DNA of 64,000 nucleotides from Yponomeuta sedellus (GCA_934045075.1 OW203748.1:10184794-10248793), one strand, 5' to 3'; counted from the first letter of the stretch, positions 52,649-63,070 are shown. The notes: generated by a model from the letters alone, not told the origin. Numbers and translations are program-made.

Positions 52649-52829
52649 CTGCCCCGCCCGTAGACGGTGTAGAACCCGTGCAGCCGGCCCATGAGCGCGT
52701 TCATCTGCGGCATCCCTATCTCGACATCTGCCGCCGGGAAAGGATCAAGCCGCCGCACTCGCTCCTGCTGCTCCTGCGCACCGCATAGCCCCCACAGGAT
52801 GAGCATCCACCAGAGTGGCGCTAGTGCCG
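52649..52829 (-). CDS. Neuropeptide-F-like precursor exon A: signal peptide and mature peptide
   Basis: Acceptor TTTTTTCATCCCCCCAG|CGGCAC (excellent), donor GGGCGGGGCAG|GTGAGAGAG. 181 nt = 2 + 59 codons + 2. It encodes a hydrophobic segment ALAPLWWMLILWGLCGA, a likely signal-peptide core, then QEQQERVRRLDPFPAADVEI, GMP and QMNALMGRLHGFYTVYGRGR with the last Arg split. The C-terminal pattern QxxxxLxxLxxYYxVxGRxR matches lepidopteran NPF as I recall it, but Gly replaces Pro in RPR. The phase-2 intron in that Arg codon is the hallmark of the NPY/NPF family. The start Met must lie in an upstream exon, not found (transposons follow at 52861). No terminal Phe-Gly-Lys-Arg exon was found. Confidence 0.6.
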
Positions 52830-52860
52830 CTGGGGGGATGAAAAAAGTTGTACATCAGAC

Positions 52861-53255
52861 ATCGAACCAGAACCAGTGCTTAAGTGCATGAGACCCCCTT
52901 GCTAGAAGTGTGACTGTAGAGTTAATTTTAATTTCATTTAATAATCAATATTTTTAACTTCGTGGTTTACGAAATTTAATTTTAACTTCAATTACTAATA
53001 GTCAATATTGTTGTCTTTATTTAAAATAATTGGTTTGCCTATTTTGGAACGTAACTTCATAATTAACTTTTGTTAGGTATTTTTGCCGAGGGTAGTAAAC
53101 TAGCAGTTAATGCTTTCTAAAAGACGCCTGTCACCTAAGTTATCCGAGACCACGGCACCTGAAAAAGTGCTGAAACGTCGGAAATTGTAAAATTGTAATA
53201 AAACAGTTTTAAATATGTCTAGTGCTCGTGTTAACCTTAGAAAATACGATAAAAA
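52861..53255 (+). mobile_element. PLE 3' end
   Basis: From the ORF tail EPVLKCMRPPC-type sequence through GTGTGACTGTAGAGTTAATT, GGAACGTAACTTCATAATTA, to TCTAGTGCTCGTGTTAACCT. It begins about 30 bp upstream of the acceptor of exon A. Confidence 0.7.
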
Positions 53256-53305
53256 GTTTGTAAGTATGGATGGCTGTTTGTTTCTCTTGCACGTAAAAAC
53301 TACTG
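53256..53305 (+). mobile_element. Helitron 5' fragment hosting the MITE array
   Basis: AAAGTTTGTAAGTATGGATG...CACGTAAAAACTACTG: same as positions 54690-54750 of the complete Helitron. Confidence 0.6.
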
Positions 53306-54627
53306 AGTGCTTAGTGCGAGTTATTTAACTACTCGATCGCGTTAACGTAAACTCATATTTCTATGGCATCGAGGAAGCGCCACCTAGCGACGAGTATGGA
53401 AATTAAAATTGCTGAGTGCGAGTTGTAATGGTTCACGTTGAGAAGTGAACACGTTTACCAGCCAAAACACGAATAAACGCGAGTGCGAGTTGTACTGTGA
53501 CAGCGTTTTGCCCTCAGAACAATGATCTGAGGTTTTGCCAGTTCGAACGGTTAACTTACTCATACTCACTACTCAATGCTCGATTAACGCGGTAGTAAAG
53601 TTATTCGATTGGATCTGTCAAAATCGCACTAAGCACTCAGAGTGCTTAGTGCGAGTTTTTTAACTACTCGATCGCGTTAACGTAAACTCATATTTCTATG
53701 GCATCGAGGAAGCGCCACCTAGCGACGAGTATGGAAATTAAAATTGCTGAGTGCGAGTTGTAATGGTTCACGTTGAGAAGTGAACACGTTTACCAGCCAA
53801 ATCACGAATAAACGCGAGTGCGAGTTGTACTGTGACAGCGTTTTGCCCTCAGAACAATGATCTGAGGTTTTGCCAGTTCGAACGGTTAACTTACTCATAC
53901 TCACTACTCAATGCTCGATTAACGCGGTAGTAAAGTTATTCGATTGGATCTGTCAAAATCGCACTAAGCACTCAGAGTGCTTAGTGCGAGTTTTTTAACT
54001 ACTCGATCGCGTTAACGTAAACTCATATTTCTATGGCATCGAGGAAGCGCCACCTAGCGACAAGAATGGAAATTAAAATTGCTGAGTGCGAGTTGTAATG
54101 GTTCACGTTGTGAAGTGAACACGTTTACCAGCCAAATCACGAATGAACGCGAGTGCGAGTTGTACTGTGACAGCGTTTTGCCCTCAGAACAATGATCTGA
54201 GGTTTTGCCAGTTCGAACGGTTAACTTACTCATACTCACTACTCAATGCTCGATTAACGCGGTAGTAAAGTTATTCGATTGGATCTGTCAAAATCGCACT
54301 AAGCACTCAGAGTGCTTAGTGCGAGTTTTTTAACTACTCGATCGCGTTAACGTAAACTCACATTTCTATGGCATCGAGGAAGCGCCACCTAGCGACGAGT
54401 ATGGCAATTAAAATTGCTGAGTGCGAGTTGTAATGGTTTACGTTGAGAAGTGAACGCGTTTACCAGCCAAAACACGAATAAACGCGAGTGCGAGTTGTAC
54501 TGTGACAGCGTTTTGCCAGTTAGAATGGTTAACTTACTCATACCAATGCTCATACTCACTACTCAATGCTCGATTAACGCGGTAGTAAAGTTATTCGATT
54601 GGATCTGTCAAACTCGCACTAAGCACT
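53306..54627 (+). mobile_element. Head-to-tail array of four CWG-type MITEs
   Basis: Units 53306-53637, 53641-53972, 53976-54307 and 54311-54627, each with TIRs AGTGCTTAGTGCGAG / GCACTAAGCACT, separated by single CAG triplets. The first three repeat at exactly 335 bp. CTG flanks the whole array (53303-53305 and 54628-54630). Small minus-strand ORFs of 61 codons in the units are artefacts. Solitary copies: 28995-29296 and 58642-58945. Confidence 0.92.
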
Positions 54628-54665
54628 CTGAATAGTTTTTAATAAAAGTTTACAATAATATAGTT

Positions 54666-55204
54666 TCCTACTACTAATATTATAAGCGCGAAAGTTTGTA
54701 AGCATGGATGGATGGATGTTTGATAGTCTTTCACGTAAAAACTACTCCATGAATTTTAATGAAGCTTTATAATTACATAGCTTATACATCAGAATAACTC
54801 GTAGGCTACAATTTATGAAGATATTGTGTGAGATTTTTCAAATGCGACCCATAAATTATGCATTCAATTTTGTTAATAAGTCTGCCTTACCATTGCGAAA
54901 TAATTAAATTGTAAATGTATTTCTGGTATTCCACGATACAAGTTTGCTTAGTGTGGGGCCACAGATAAACTGATTGCACTATTGAATTATTATTGTAATA
55001 TTATTGTAATAAGGCAACCTGATGTCAATCCTCTGTGTGAAAAATCTTTGCTGAAATAAATAATTTTGAATTTTGATTTTTCTTTGATATAATATTAATA
55101 TGTCATAATTTTTAATGTCATAATGTCAGTTCCTTTCTACGACACGCTAATATAAGCTAATCGAAAATCCTAAGCAGCGCAAACGAAGTCGCGGGCCCAG
55201 CTAG
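54666..55204 (+). mobile_element. Helitron 3, complete non-autonomous copy
   Basis: Starts TCCTACTACTAATATTATAA GCGCGAAAGTTTG and ends GAAGTCGCGGGCCCAGCTAG at 55204. Includes GGATGGATGGATGTTTG and CACGTAAAAACTACT. Confidence 0.82.
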
Positions 55205-55400
55205 TCACTCATATTAAAAAGGCGAAAGTTTGTAAGTGTGTATGTTTTAACTTTTTTTTAAACTTTCGCAACTTGAACACAGCATAGTTTAGCCCTGAAA
55301 ATTTGTTACTTAGGCTAAACGGCTGGAGAGATTTTAATAAAATTCGGTATGGAGCCAGCTGACACCGCGGATGGTTATGTAATAGTATACCCACTATTTT
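55205..55400 (+). mobile_element. Helitron 4, abutting Helitron 3
   Basis: TCACTCATATTAAAAAGGCG AAAGTTTGTAAGTG starts at the base after CTAG of Helitron 3. AGGCTAAACGGCTGGAGAGA and CAGCTGACACCGCGGATGG follow. The 3' end is not clear. Confidence 0.65.
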
Positions 55401-55459
55401 AAAGTTAATACCTATATAAAATAGATATAATTAGTAAATGTTATATTCTATTGTTTTTA

Positions 55460-55645
55460 ATGCACTAACCCGTGCTAAGGATAATTTTAAAAACCTATTT
55501 AGAGGCTAAAAATTAAAAATGTACGTAATACAGAGAATATCAGAAGAGAATGCGGGTTCGAATCCCGGCATGGGTGAAATTTTTAGCCTCTAAATAGGTT
55601 TTTAAATTTGTTCCTTAGCACGGGTTAGTGCATTAAAAATAAAAA
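55460..55645. mobile_element. Family T inverted dimer
   Basis: Antisense tail AATGCACTAACCCGTGCTAA...CCTATTTAGAGGCTAAAAA, a truncated sense core (GCGGGTTCGAATCCCGGC), the sense tail to GGGTTAGTGCATTAAAAATA. Confidence 0.75.
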
Positions 55646-55654
55646 AAAGTGTAA

Positions 55655-56025
55655 TCATGTGGGTACAGTGATATCGTTCCGATGTTAAACCTAACTGCAA
55701 AGTAGGTAGTCGGGGCTGTAAGTAATGCAATTTGCTTAAGTCAGATGTCGCTGCCTGTACGTAATACAGAGAAATTTTAAAGAGGTTCGAAATTTCACTG
55801 ATGCCGTGAGTCGCCCATTGGCTCAATTGGTAGAGCGCTGGTACGGATAGCCAGAGGTTGCGGGTTCGAATCCCGGCATGGGTGAAATTTTTAGCCTCTA
55901 AATAGGTTTTTAAACAGAGAATATCGTAAAGAGGTTCGAAATTTCACTGAGGCACGGATAGCCAGAGGTCGCGGGCTCGAATACCAGCATGGGTGGAATT
56001 TTAAGCCTCTAAATATGTTTTTAAA
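55655..56025 (+). mobile_element. Family T, full copy plus a 3' partial copy
   Basis: GTGGGTACAGTGATATCGTT...GGCTCAATTGGTAGAGC...GGTTCGAATCCCGGC...AATAGGTTTTTAAA to about 55915, then a second piece with GTCGCGGGCTCGAATACC to 56025. Confidence 0.75.
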
Positions 56026-56059
56026 AATGTTATACCTGCTAATCTTTTCTCCAAAACTT

Positions 56060-56150
56060 AGGTTAGCTGGTAGATAATGCTAAGTAGCATTAAGCTCGCC
56101 TGTATGCAAAATTTTTATGCAATAAAGAATTTTAATAATAATAATAACTG
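56060..56150 (+). mobile_element. LINE 3' end
   Basis: GGTTAGCTGGTAGATAATGC, ATTAAGCTCGCCTGTATGCA, TGCAATAAAGAATTTTAATA. A short ATCTAATACATCAGTTACCA repeat block follows at 56190-56335. Confidence 0.65.
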
Positions 56151-56189
56151 TGTTATGATATAACTTGATCCAAGTCATATTAAATCTTA

Positions 56190-56335
56190 TACATAAGTTA
56201 CCACCGATATCTTAAATCTAATACATCAGTTACCACCTATAATTATCTTAAATCTAATACATAAGTTACCACCGATATCTTAAATCTAATACATCAGTTA
56301 CCACCTAAATTATCTTAAATCTAATACATCATCAA
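56190..56335. repeat. Short tandem repeat of about 36 bp
   Basis: ATCTTAAATCTAATACATCA then GTTACCACC repeated about four times with ACATAAG / ACATCAG variants. Confidence 0.75.
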
Positions 56336-56684
56336 TCATATTATGTATTTAAATTTGGTTTTTGTATTAATTTTAATGTCAAACTAAATGTAAAGTAAAT
56401 TGTACATATGTATATAATTTTAACGTTCTAATTCTTTGTTATTTTTAAATGTAATATATAATGTTTAATGCAATTAATTACTTTATAGTTTTAACTGTAA
56501 TGTAATTGCTTTTCTTGCAATAAATAAATAGTTGAGTATCATTTTATATATATTGTGCTATTTTATATGCGTATGTGTATTTAAATTATATTTGTAATAT
56601 TTAGTTAACCTAGGTTATGTAATAAATCACTCCTATACTATATTGTTTACTGGCAGTACCCCTTCCACTGTCCGCATTATCGTG

Positions 56685-56856
56685 GGTTAGCTGGAAGAAA
56701 ATACTATCTAGTATTAAGCTCGCCTTTGTACAAATTTGTTTTAGTGCAATAAAGAATTTTTCATTCAGTCATTCATTCAGTCATTCATTCGTTCGTTCGT
56801 TCGTTCGTTCGTTCGTTCGTTCGTTCGTTCGTTCGTTCGTTCGTTCATTCATTCAT
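56685..56856 (+). mobile_element. LINE 3' end with (ATTC)n/(GTTC)n tail
   Basis: GGTTAGCTGGAAGAAAATAC, ATTAAGCTCGCCTTTGTACA, GTGCAATAAAGAATTTTTCA, then ATTCAGTC and about 17 GTTC units to 56856. Confidence 0.75.
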
Positions 56857-57139
56857 GATCAATAATTTCCCTTCGATGTCATCATAAGCCTTATTTTTTT
56901 ACATCGCCCATAATCTGGTTTGATATCCAACTACGCTGTGCGGATCAAAAGTGCCTATGTCTATTAAGTATTTGTAGTGGTACCGAAGCCCGCTTCTTTT
57001 ATGTGTCAGTGTTACTATACAGGGTGATCCCACAGATATTTTCCCTACTTTTAAGACATTTAACCAATAATGTGGCTTTTAAAGTTATTGGTGGCAATTG
57101 TGAAATTTCATCATACTTATAGGTGGCAACCTATTTAAA

Positions 57140-57425
57140 ACTTATATAAAAAACCTATTTAGAGGCTAAAAATTGCACCCATGCCGGGATTCGAACCCGC
57201 GACCTCTGGTTATCCGTGCCAGAGCTCTATCCAACTGAGCTAATGGGCGACTCACCGGCATCGGTGAAATTTCGAACCTCTTTACAATATTCTCTGTATT
57301 ACGTACAGGGAATACGCCAGAGGTCGCGGGTTCGAATCCCGGTATGGGTGGAATTTTTAACCAATGAATAGGTTTTTTAAAAATAGTCCTTAGCACGGGT
57401 TAGTGCATTAAAAATAATATAATTA
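57140..57425. mobile_element. Family T inverted dimer with diverged arms
   Basis: Antisense arm to about 57300 (AAAACCTATTTAGAGGCTAA, CCGGGATTCGAACCCGCGAC, AACTGAGCTAATGGGCGAC), then the sense piece GTCGCGGGTTCGAATCCCGG and tail GGGTTAGTGCATTAAAAATA. The antisense part reads as a fair tRNA but sits in the repeat. Confidence 0.75.
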
Positions 57426-57521
57426 TCTGTGTAATTTCCATTTTTATGTACAATAACGTGTTCTCTATCTATCTATATCACAATCACATGAAGTAGTTGG
57501 ACGTGTTATTACCCCACTTAA

Positions 57522-58394
57522 GGCCAGTTTCTGAATTGAGAATTTCGCTAAGAAAAATACTTAACCGTAGCACTGTCATTATAGATAGATATAGATAGTA
57601 TTGTCATTTCGAATTCCTCAGCAAAGACCCTGACTCAACGTTTCTTAAGTATTAACTTTTTTTGAACTAAAACATTCGTAAGCACAACACATTGTGGACT
57701 TTTAGTCCGGATCTACTTACGGGTGTTGTTGTTGTTACGGGAGCAACCGACGACGCGAGCTACGTCTCTGCTCACCATGATTAAGCTCTGCGAATCGGAG
57801 CGAAACCTGGTCGGACTCTTCCGATAGAACAACACCCGTAAGTAGATCCGGACTAAAAGTCTAGAAAGTATTTACTTAGTGAAATTCTCAATTGACAACA
57901 TTTAATTTTATAGCATACGTATTTTACTTTCTTATAGGAAACTAGACACGAAATAAAACGACACATATTTTTTTATTTTCGGAAATTCGATGATTTTTAT
58001 TCATAATTTTCTGCTTGAATTTCGTCTTATTCTAAAAGGACGTAACCGCCAAATGACGTCACACATACGGCTTAAGAATACTAACACCCTTGCCGCCTTT
58101 TCAAAAACTATTGGAGATAAGGAAAGGAAAAGTAATTTCTCCTACATGACATTTGAATGAAATTGAAAATGACATCTGTCATAACATTTTTAATATTAGG
58201 CAACGGTACCTCCTCATTCCACCGTATATGTGACGTCATCACCCAATTTTAGGTTTTTATTTATTTTCTCTAAAATTAAGCAATAATAAAAATTCTAAAT
58301 ATTTTTTTCGTAATCAAGATAGCAAAATTAAGAAACGGTATTTTTAGTTTTGCCCGTTGTAAAATATGAAATGTTGTCAATTCAGAAACTGGCC
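57522..58394. mobile_element. Element D, with TIRs and a nested MITE
   Basis: GGCCAGTTTCTGAATTGA at the left and its inverse at 58377-58394. Interior as 25937-26442. A related end is at 33230-33320. Confidence 0.7.
57690..57863. mobile_element. MITE nested in element D
   Basis: ACTTTTAGTCCGGATCTACT then TACGGGTGTTGTT, inverse at 57831-57863. 33-bp TIRs; TSD not clear. Confidence 0.75.
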
Positions 58395-58419
58395 CTCAGC
58401 CTCATGATTGGGCAAAGCG

Positions 58420-58580
58420 ACAGCAGAGCGGTAGAACACCAGCTTCTCAGTCGGGGTTCGTGGGTTCGAATTCCGGCAAGTACCAAAGACTTTGTTTTCT
58501 AAGCTTAGTATATTTGTGCAGTTATAGTGGCAATACCACTCGCTAATGGTTCAGGAACACATCGTGAGGAAATTGGGTCT
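58420..58580 (+). mobile_element. SINE S copy, truncated
   Basis: AGCGGTAGAACACCAGCTTC, TTCGTGGGTTCGAATTCC, AACACATCGTGAGGAAATTG. It runs into an RTE ORF fragment at about 58580. Confidence 0.65.
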
Positions 58581-59058
58581 GAGGGAAGAAGTGTGAGGGA
58601 GGGGGAACGGTCGGTGGGCAGACCAGCAGCCAGGTGGTCAGAGTGCTTAGTGCGAGTTTTTTAACTACTCGATCGCGTTAACGTAAACTCATATCTCTAT
58701 GGCATCGAGGAAGCGCCACCTAGCGACAAGTATGGAAATTAAAATTGCTGAGTGCGAGTTGTAATGGTTTACGTTGAGAAGTGAACACGTTAACAGTCAA
58801 AACACGTATAAACGCAAGTGCGAGTTGTACTGTGACAGCGTTTTGCCAGTTCGAACGGTTAACTTACTCATACTCACTACTCAATGCTCGATTAACGCGG
58901 TAGTAAAGTTATTCGATTGGATCTGTCAAACTCGCACTAAGCACTCAGGTGACCTATGTAAAGTAGCCGGCAAACAGTGGATGAGACTGGCGCGAGACCG
59001 TGCTTTTTGGCGTGGAAATGAAGAGGCCTATACTCAGCAGTGGGGTTTACCGGGCTGA
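58580..59058 (+). pseudogene. RTE ORF C-terminus split by a CWG-type MITE
   Basis: Left ERSVGRPAARWS, right DLCKVAGKQWMRLARDRAFW then RGNEEAYTQQWGLPG. Joining the host flanks at one CAG restores the reading frame across the MITE 58642-58945. Confidence 0.8.
58642..58945 (+). mobile_element. CWG-type MITE, solitary
   Basis: TIRs as the array; CAG at 58639-58641 and 58946-58948. 304 bp. Confidence 0.88.
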
Positions 59059-59145
59059 TGGTGATGATGATCGGTAATACGTGCTTCATTTGGCACGTGA
59101 TTGTCCGTTTGTGGCTTATGAAATGGGGTCCAAGACATCGCCGTA

Positions 59146-59427
59146 CAGTGTATTTATTCTTACTTGTCCAATTTAGTAAACAAGATTCTAACCTTAAAAT
59201 TGAGATTAGATGCCTAAACTAGACATTTTCTCGCAAATTCATCATGAACTATATTTGCAATATGTCTACAAAAGTCTTCAATATGTTTACAAAATTGGCA
59301 GCGTGTTATCTAAAAGAGTGTTCCAAGTTACTTCATTTATGGAAATATGGCAGTTTTGGACTAAAAAGTTACAGTTTACGGGTAGAATCTTGTTTACTTA
59401 ATTGGACAAGTAAGAATAAATAGACTG
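59146..59427. mobile_element. Mariner-type MITE (family M)
   Basis: CAGTGTATTTATTCTTACTT...GAATAAATAGACTG; TA at 59144-59145 and 59428-59429. Confidence 0.85.
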
Positions 59428-59702
59428 TAGGTATAGTAAGTTTGTCCACTTTACAAAGCATTCTTGTTACAAAGTGGGGTTTACCGGGCTGATGATGAAG
59501 ACTATGAGGGAAGTTGCCTAGCTGCGCTGGGCACGCGTGGTGATTGAGCCCATACTATCTCTCTCTCTCTCTCTGAGAAAGGCCTGTGTCCTGTAGTACA
59601 AGGTTCATAACTAAGATAAAAATATTTAAGTCCCAAAACACGAGGCTAAGACGCAATAATGTACATTGGCCGTATTATTCCTTTAGAGGTACCTACATTA
59701 TA

Positions 59703-60065
59703 AGCGGTGGTACCTCAGTGGGTAGAACCATGGACTCGCAAGCGTGGGCCCCAGGTTCGACCCCCAGTGCGGGCATGTACCAATGACATTGTTTAATTTC
59801 AAAGTTACGTACATTTGCGAATTTGTAGTCGCAATACCACACGCTAACGGTGAAGGAAAAACATCGTGACGAAACCCGCGGCTTGGTTGGCTCCGCACGT
59901 ATTGACTAGTCTTTCCTGTGGGCTAGGCCGACTGATCTGTCAGGATGGTACAGGTGCTGGGCAAGCCTACACCATCTATAAAACCATGTCCCAGGCACTA
60001 CAGCATCGGAGTGGTCCCTTCACCCATCTAGTGTGGGTGAAGATGCCACTGGGCGCTGTATGGCA
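59703..60065 (+). mobile_element. SINE S, full form
   Basis: Same order as 23938-24300: AGCGGTGGTACCTCAGTGGG, CAGGTTCGACCCCCAG, GGCTAGGCCGACTGATCTG, CAGCATCGGAGTGGTCCC. Confidence 0.8.
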
Positions 60066-60299
60066 AAAGGCCAATATTAGGTACATTATGATCTCCCCTG
60101 GGACACCCTGTATAGATGTTTAATCTACCCCGCGTTACACTTATCACCCTTATTGATTGAAGAGGCTTAGCTAATCTATGTATTAGTTTTTAATGCGTTA
60201 ATCAACGCTTTTGTTCCACAATCTGCTTAGAGATTTACAGTACAGTCGGGAATACGTGGCTGTTGTGAAATCGATCGTAACTTAAGCTTTCAGAGAGTC

Positions 60300-60770
60300 G
60301 TCGTCGTCAGGCTATACTAGTCCACTGCTGGACATAGCCCTCCCCTAAAGAGCGCCACGTTGTGCTACCATAGGGGGTAATGCCCATAATCCCCACGCTG
60401 GGCATGCGGGTTGTGGATCGCAGTTCGGTGGAATTGTACTGCAGGGCACTGCCCACCCCCCGGTTAAGATAAGATAATTGTTTATTTGAACTCAAAAAGA
60501 TAAAATTTGTTACAATATGATGGTGCCCTAACTCCTGAACTAGGCGGGAACCTGTATCTCAGGAGCCAGTTCTGTCCCAAAAGGTATTCATGATACAATG
60601 CTATTCTGTGGAAAATTATGAATATAAAACAATCAAATGTTATGTACACTTTCTTAGGAAAGAAACTTAGAGGTTTGTGTCCCTTAGTCGCCTTTTACGA
60701 CACCCGCGGGAAGAATTTGGGTTGGTGCTATTCTCTAGACCAGCACCACACAGCAGAGTGTATGTTATTA
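60300..60770 (-). mobile_element. RTE-type 3' end split by another LINE 3' end
   Basis: Antisense CTATACTAGTCCACTGCTGG...GCCCACCCCCCGGTT, then a foreign block, then TTTGTGTCCCTTAGTCGCCT...GGTTGGTGCTATTCTCTAG. The intact arrangement is seen at 32900-33172. Confidence 0.8.
60470..60670 (-). mobile_element. Nested LINE 3' end
   Basis: Minus strand TTCTTTCCTAAGAAAGTGTA...CTCCTGAGATACAGGTTCCC...TTGTAACAAATTTTATCTTT then GAGTTCAAATAAACAATTAT CTTATC. Short GGTT duplication at the edges. Confidence 0.75.
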
Positions 60771-61082
60771 TTAATACTTTTATAGCACTTCAATTTTAAC
60801 AATTAAAGCGTGCAATGCGGCGAACTTAATGCCATAAGCATTTTCTACCAGTCAACCGCAGGAGTATGCGTGGAAGGATGGACGTAGCGTCGACTGTAGG
60901 TACCTACGTTTGTAGTGTAGTGGCGATGGAGGTAGTTTTTTTGTGTCACTATACTAAAAATAGGTAGTTTCGGATTTGAGAATCGCGATAAAATGATTTT
61001 GTACTGGTATTGTTTTTTATGAAGCTACTTCAATGCTATTTCAAACAATATTTACGTAATTACACCACTAAATATGGATAAG

Positions 61083-61148
61083 CTGTCTTACAATCCTCTA
61101 CCAGCCCGGACTTGGCCCCCGTGGTGGAGTATGGCCTAACCTTCCCGC
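61083..61148 (+). mobile_element. Family L fragment
   Basis: CTGTCTTACAATCCTCTACC...GGCCCCCGTGGTGGAGTATG. It abuts a repeat E fragment (61150-61285). Confidence 0.6.
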
Positions 61149-61889
61149 TGACTTAAGTAGCACGGGTAATAAATACCATTGCAATGCGATTGGTTACCAG
61201 ACTACCAATAGTGTGAATGAAACGACCATTACAGAACTAATATGACCCTACGGAACAACAACAACTAATCATTTTATGTAGAGACTCACCCCGGGATGGG
61301 TTGGCGTGAAAGAGAAGAGCCCTATGCCCAACAGTGAGCTCTGTTTATGGGCTGATTAAATAGATACGATAGCTATTTATTATTTATTAGATTACATTAA
61401 GCTTCTTTATTTTACACGCCAGAAAACAAAATTAACAAAATTAAAAAAAGAATTAGCGAAATCGGTACCAACACATTCAGCGATAATTTTTTTATACTAT
61501 AGAGAAGATTTGGATTGAAACGGAGTTAGACGATGTATATGATTGGACGGAGCTAGCAGGCAGTAAGGTAGTATTTTTACGAGTAATTACTGGAATTAAA
61601 CAGGTAATTAAGTAGTAAGACCTTTCGAGGACTATCACATTCGCGTCGCGAGTTTAACTGCCTACGTCTGATTAAAATTGCAATAAAATGAGATTAGTCG
61701 CAAAGTCAATCGAAAGAGCGTTTTAAGCGGCTCCTTAGAGTGACACTAACGCCAGTGAAGAATAAATAAATATTCATGGACATATAACACAAATCTTGTT
61801 AGCCCCATACTAAGTACAATTAAATGACTTGTGTTACTGTTACTTACTCGACGATAGACTTAATACAATAAATAGATATATAACATCCA

Positions 61890-62090
61890 AGACCTGAGAC
61901 AAACTAGAAAAGCTCGTCTCCTAGTTTGACCCGGCCGGGGATCGAACACGAGATCCATCCCAAGGTTGTCTGGAAGAGATCGCTTTTGGCGATAAGACCG
62001 CCAATTGTATACGGCAATACTTAGATCTGTAAGCCTTTTTATGTATTTTGTTTTCTGTTGTGTACAATAAAGAGTTCTAATCAAATCTTA
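61890..62090 (+). mobile_element. LINE 3' end
   Basis: CGGCCGGGGATCGAACACGA, AGGTTGTCTGGAAGAGATCG, AAGACCGCCAATTGTATACG, GTGTACAATAAAGAGTTC. Confidence 0.65.
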
Positions 62091-62154
62091 TTTCATTGGA
62101 AATCTCTTCCAGTCAACTCCAGAGCAATCTCTGGAAGCACCACAATCTTACGTA

Positions 62155-62429
62155 CAGTCTATTTATTCTTATACTTGTCCAATTTACTAAAGAAGATGGT
62201 TGGTGGGTAAAGTTGGGGGCTTAAAATTGAGATTAGATGCCTAAACTAGACATTTTCTCGCAAATTCTTGAACTATCATGAACTATGTTTATAAAATTGG
62301 CAGCGTGTTATCTAAAAGAGTGTTCCAGGTTACTTCATTTATGGCAATATGGCAGTTTTGGACTAAAAAGTCACAGTTTAAGGGTAGAATCTTGTTTACT
62401 AAATTGGACAAGTAAGAATAAATAGATTG
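62155..62429. mobile_element. Mariner-type MITE (family M)
   Basis: CAGTCTATTTATTCTTATAC...GAATAAATAGATTG, TA at 62153-62154 and 62430-62431. The left side carries a GATGGTTGGTGGGTAAAGTT substitution. Confidence 0.82.
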
Positions 62430-62570
62430 TAGAAGATTTTTAGCTTCCAGAGCTAGAAAATTTTGTGCATTTTTCTATGAAATAAACAGTAATAAAATTA
62501 ACAATTTTATTTTTATGTGTTGATACGGACATTAATAACAAAGGAGGACTTAACTTAACCTTTCTTCTTC

Positions 62571-63070
62571 TTCAGGCTATATTAGTCCACTGCTGGACAT
62601 AGCCCTCCCCTAATGAGCGCCATAGCGCCCTGTCTTCAGCTTGCCGCATCCAGCATCTGCCTGCAGTTTTTCGCAGATCGTCATCCCACCTGGTCGGAGG
62701 GTGTCCTACACTACGATGGATAGCCCAATAATTAGAAACTGGGACTCGCTATTGTGTAAACCAAAGTGTAAGTTTGGCGTTGAACTTAAAAATTAAAATT
62801 TTAATTTATACTCTAAAATTTTTAATTTTAAAATTTAATTTAATATTTTATTTTATAATTTATGTACGGCTTGTGATATCACTAACATATTTAGTTTTAA
62901 TACTGAGCGTCATTTTACTACCTATGGATTGTTATTAACCGAAATAAAAAAATACAATACTACGTTTGCCGAGCCGCGGTCTTCACTCAAGAACACGTTT
63001 ACTCCAACGGTTGCCGGTTCTTCGCGAGATATGGCCAGCCCACCGCCACTTAAGCTTGCTAATTCTCTGA
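62571..63070 (-). pseudogene. RTE ORF C-terminus and 3' end, split by an insertion
   Basis: Minus: 3' end antisense CTATATTAGTCCACTGCTGG; frame VGHPPTRWDDDLRKTAGRCW, EDRALWRS, GEGYVQQW. Upstream part GGEWVDPSWAISREEPATVG-like region at 62965-63060. The insertion at 62716-62962 (ending AAATAAAAAAATACAAT) is flanked by ACTACG on both sides. Confidence 0.75.

Noticed and set aside
53384..54239. Three 61-aa minus-strand ORFs at 335-bp spacing
   Set aside because: Same non-coding MITE unit repeated; one has changes without frame constraint, and solitary copies break the frame.
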